Below are positions 5,761 through 5,781 of a DNA stretch of 5,781 nucleotides, one piece after another. Location: NCBI GenBank assembly GCA_021604825.1, contig BQJS01000246.1, positions 1 to 5,781 of the forward strand. The letters run 5' to 3'. Numbering within the stretch: position 1 is the stretch's first letter; every line of letters starts with the position of its first letter. A program made the position numbers and the translations under genes. The notes beneath the pieces were generated by a model that had not been told where the DNA came from, did not search any database, and worked only from the letters and a program-made list of their open reading frames with translations. Origin of the DNA: Phycisphaerae bacterium (GTDB lineage: Bacteria > Planctomycetota > Phycisphaerae > UBA1845).

Positions 5761-5779
5761 CACTGCTCTGTGAGCAGTG
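5761..5779. repeat. Inverted repeat CACTGCTC-TGT-GAGCAGTG
   Basis: Perfect 8-bp arms with a 3-base loop at the right edge, upstream of the membrane-protein gene. There is no T-tract in view. It could be the terminator of a gene outside the window, or one copy of a dispersed short repeat. Confidence 0.45.
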
Positions 5780-5781
5780 TG

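Noticed and set aside
5690..5781. Minus-strand frame open to the right edge ending ...DDLRGGLIHHSIAIV, overlapping the next start
   Set aside because: It might be the end of an upstream gene, but it runs through the inverted repeat (HCSQSSGT) and is too short and featureless to call.

Overview
The window reads as an ordinary chromosomal stretch of a Gram-negative-type bacterium: it holds an outer-membrane protein with a cleavable signal peptide and a housekeeping ClpB. The style of the outer-membrane protein, the tiny GCL-type secreted peptides and the many genes without a strong Shine-Dalgarno site suggest a planctomycete or relative. That assignment is an inference, not something the sequence proves. 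There is no transposase, CRISPR array, tRNA or rRNA.

Layout: (1) 2-1804, plus strand: the C-terminal two thirds of the disaggregase ClpB, cut by the left edge. (2) 1839-1904: a long inverted repeat with a perfect 12-bp core, lying between convergent genes. (3) 1941-2774, minus strand: an unrecognised protein with a C-terminal helix-turn-helix. (4) 2869-4372, minus strand: an apparent transcription unit made of a beta-barrel outer-membrane protein (3350-4372) and two very short genes (3176-3313 and 2958-3092). The short genes encode related 45- and 44-residue secreted or lipoprotein-like peptides, and the unit ends at an intrinsic terminator at 2869-2898. (5) 4373-4841: non-coding, with a 17-bp palindrome and a strong 15-bp terminator hairpin. 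(6) 4842-5075, minus strand: a SelW-like Rdx protein whose CxxC position is Cys-Met-Gln-TGA. The frame is open on both sides of the TGA, there is a GAGGAG Shine-Dalgarno, and a hairpin at the position expected for a bacterial SECIS follows the TGA, so it is called a selenoprotein. (7) 5146-5697, minus strand: a two-helix membrane protein with an NTF2-like soluble domain. (8) 5698-5781: the leader of that gene and a terminal inverted repeat.

The two results most worth attention are both missed by ordinary ORF calling. One is the hidden selenoprotein, whose first 16 residues lie upstream of the open frame that a gene caller would report. The other is the tandem pair of mini-genes sharing a GCL-(D/E)-IL-LV-PY-(I/L)L tail, whose codons differ mainly at synonymous positions. 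ClpB (cytosolic protein rescue) and the SelW-like redox protein could both be stress-related, but nothing in the sequence links them in one pathway.
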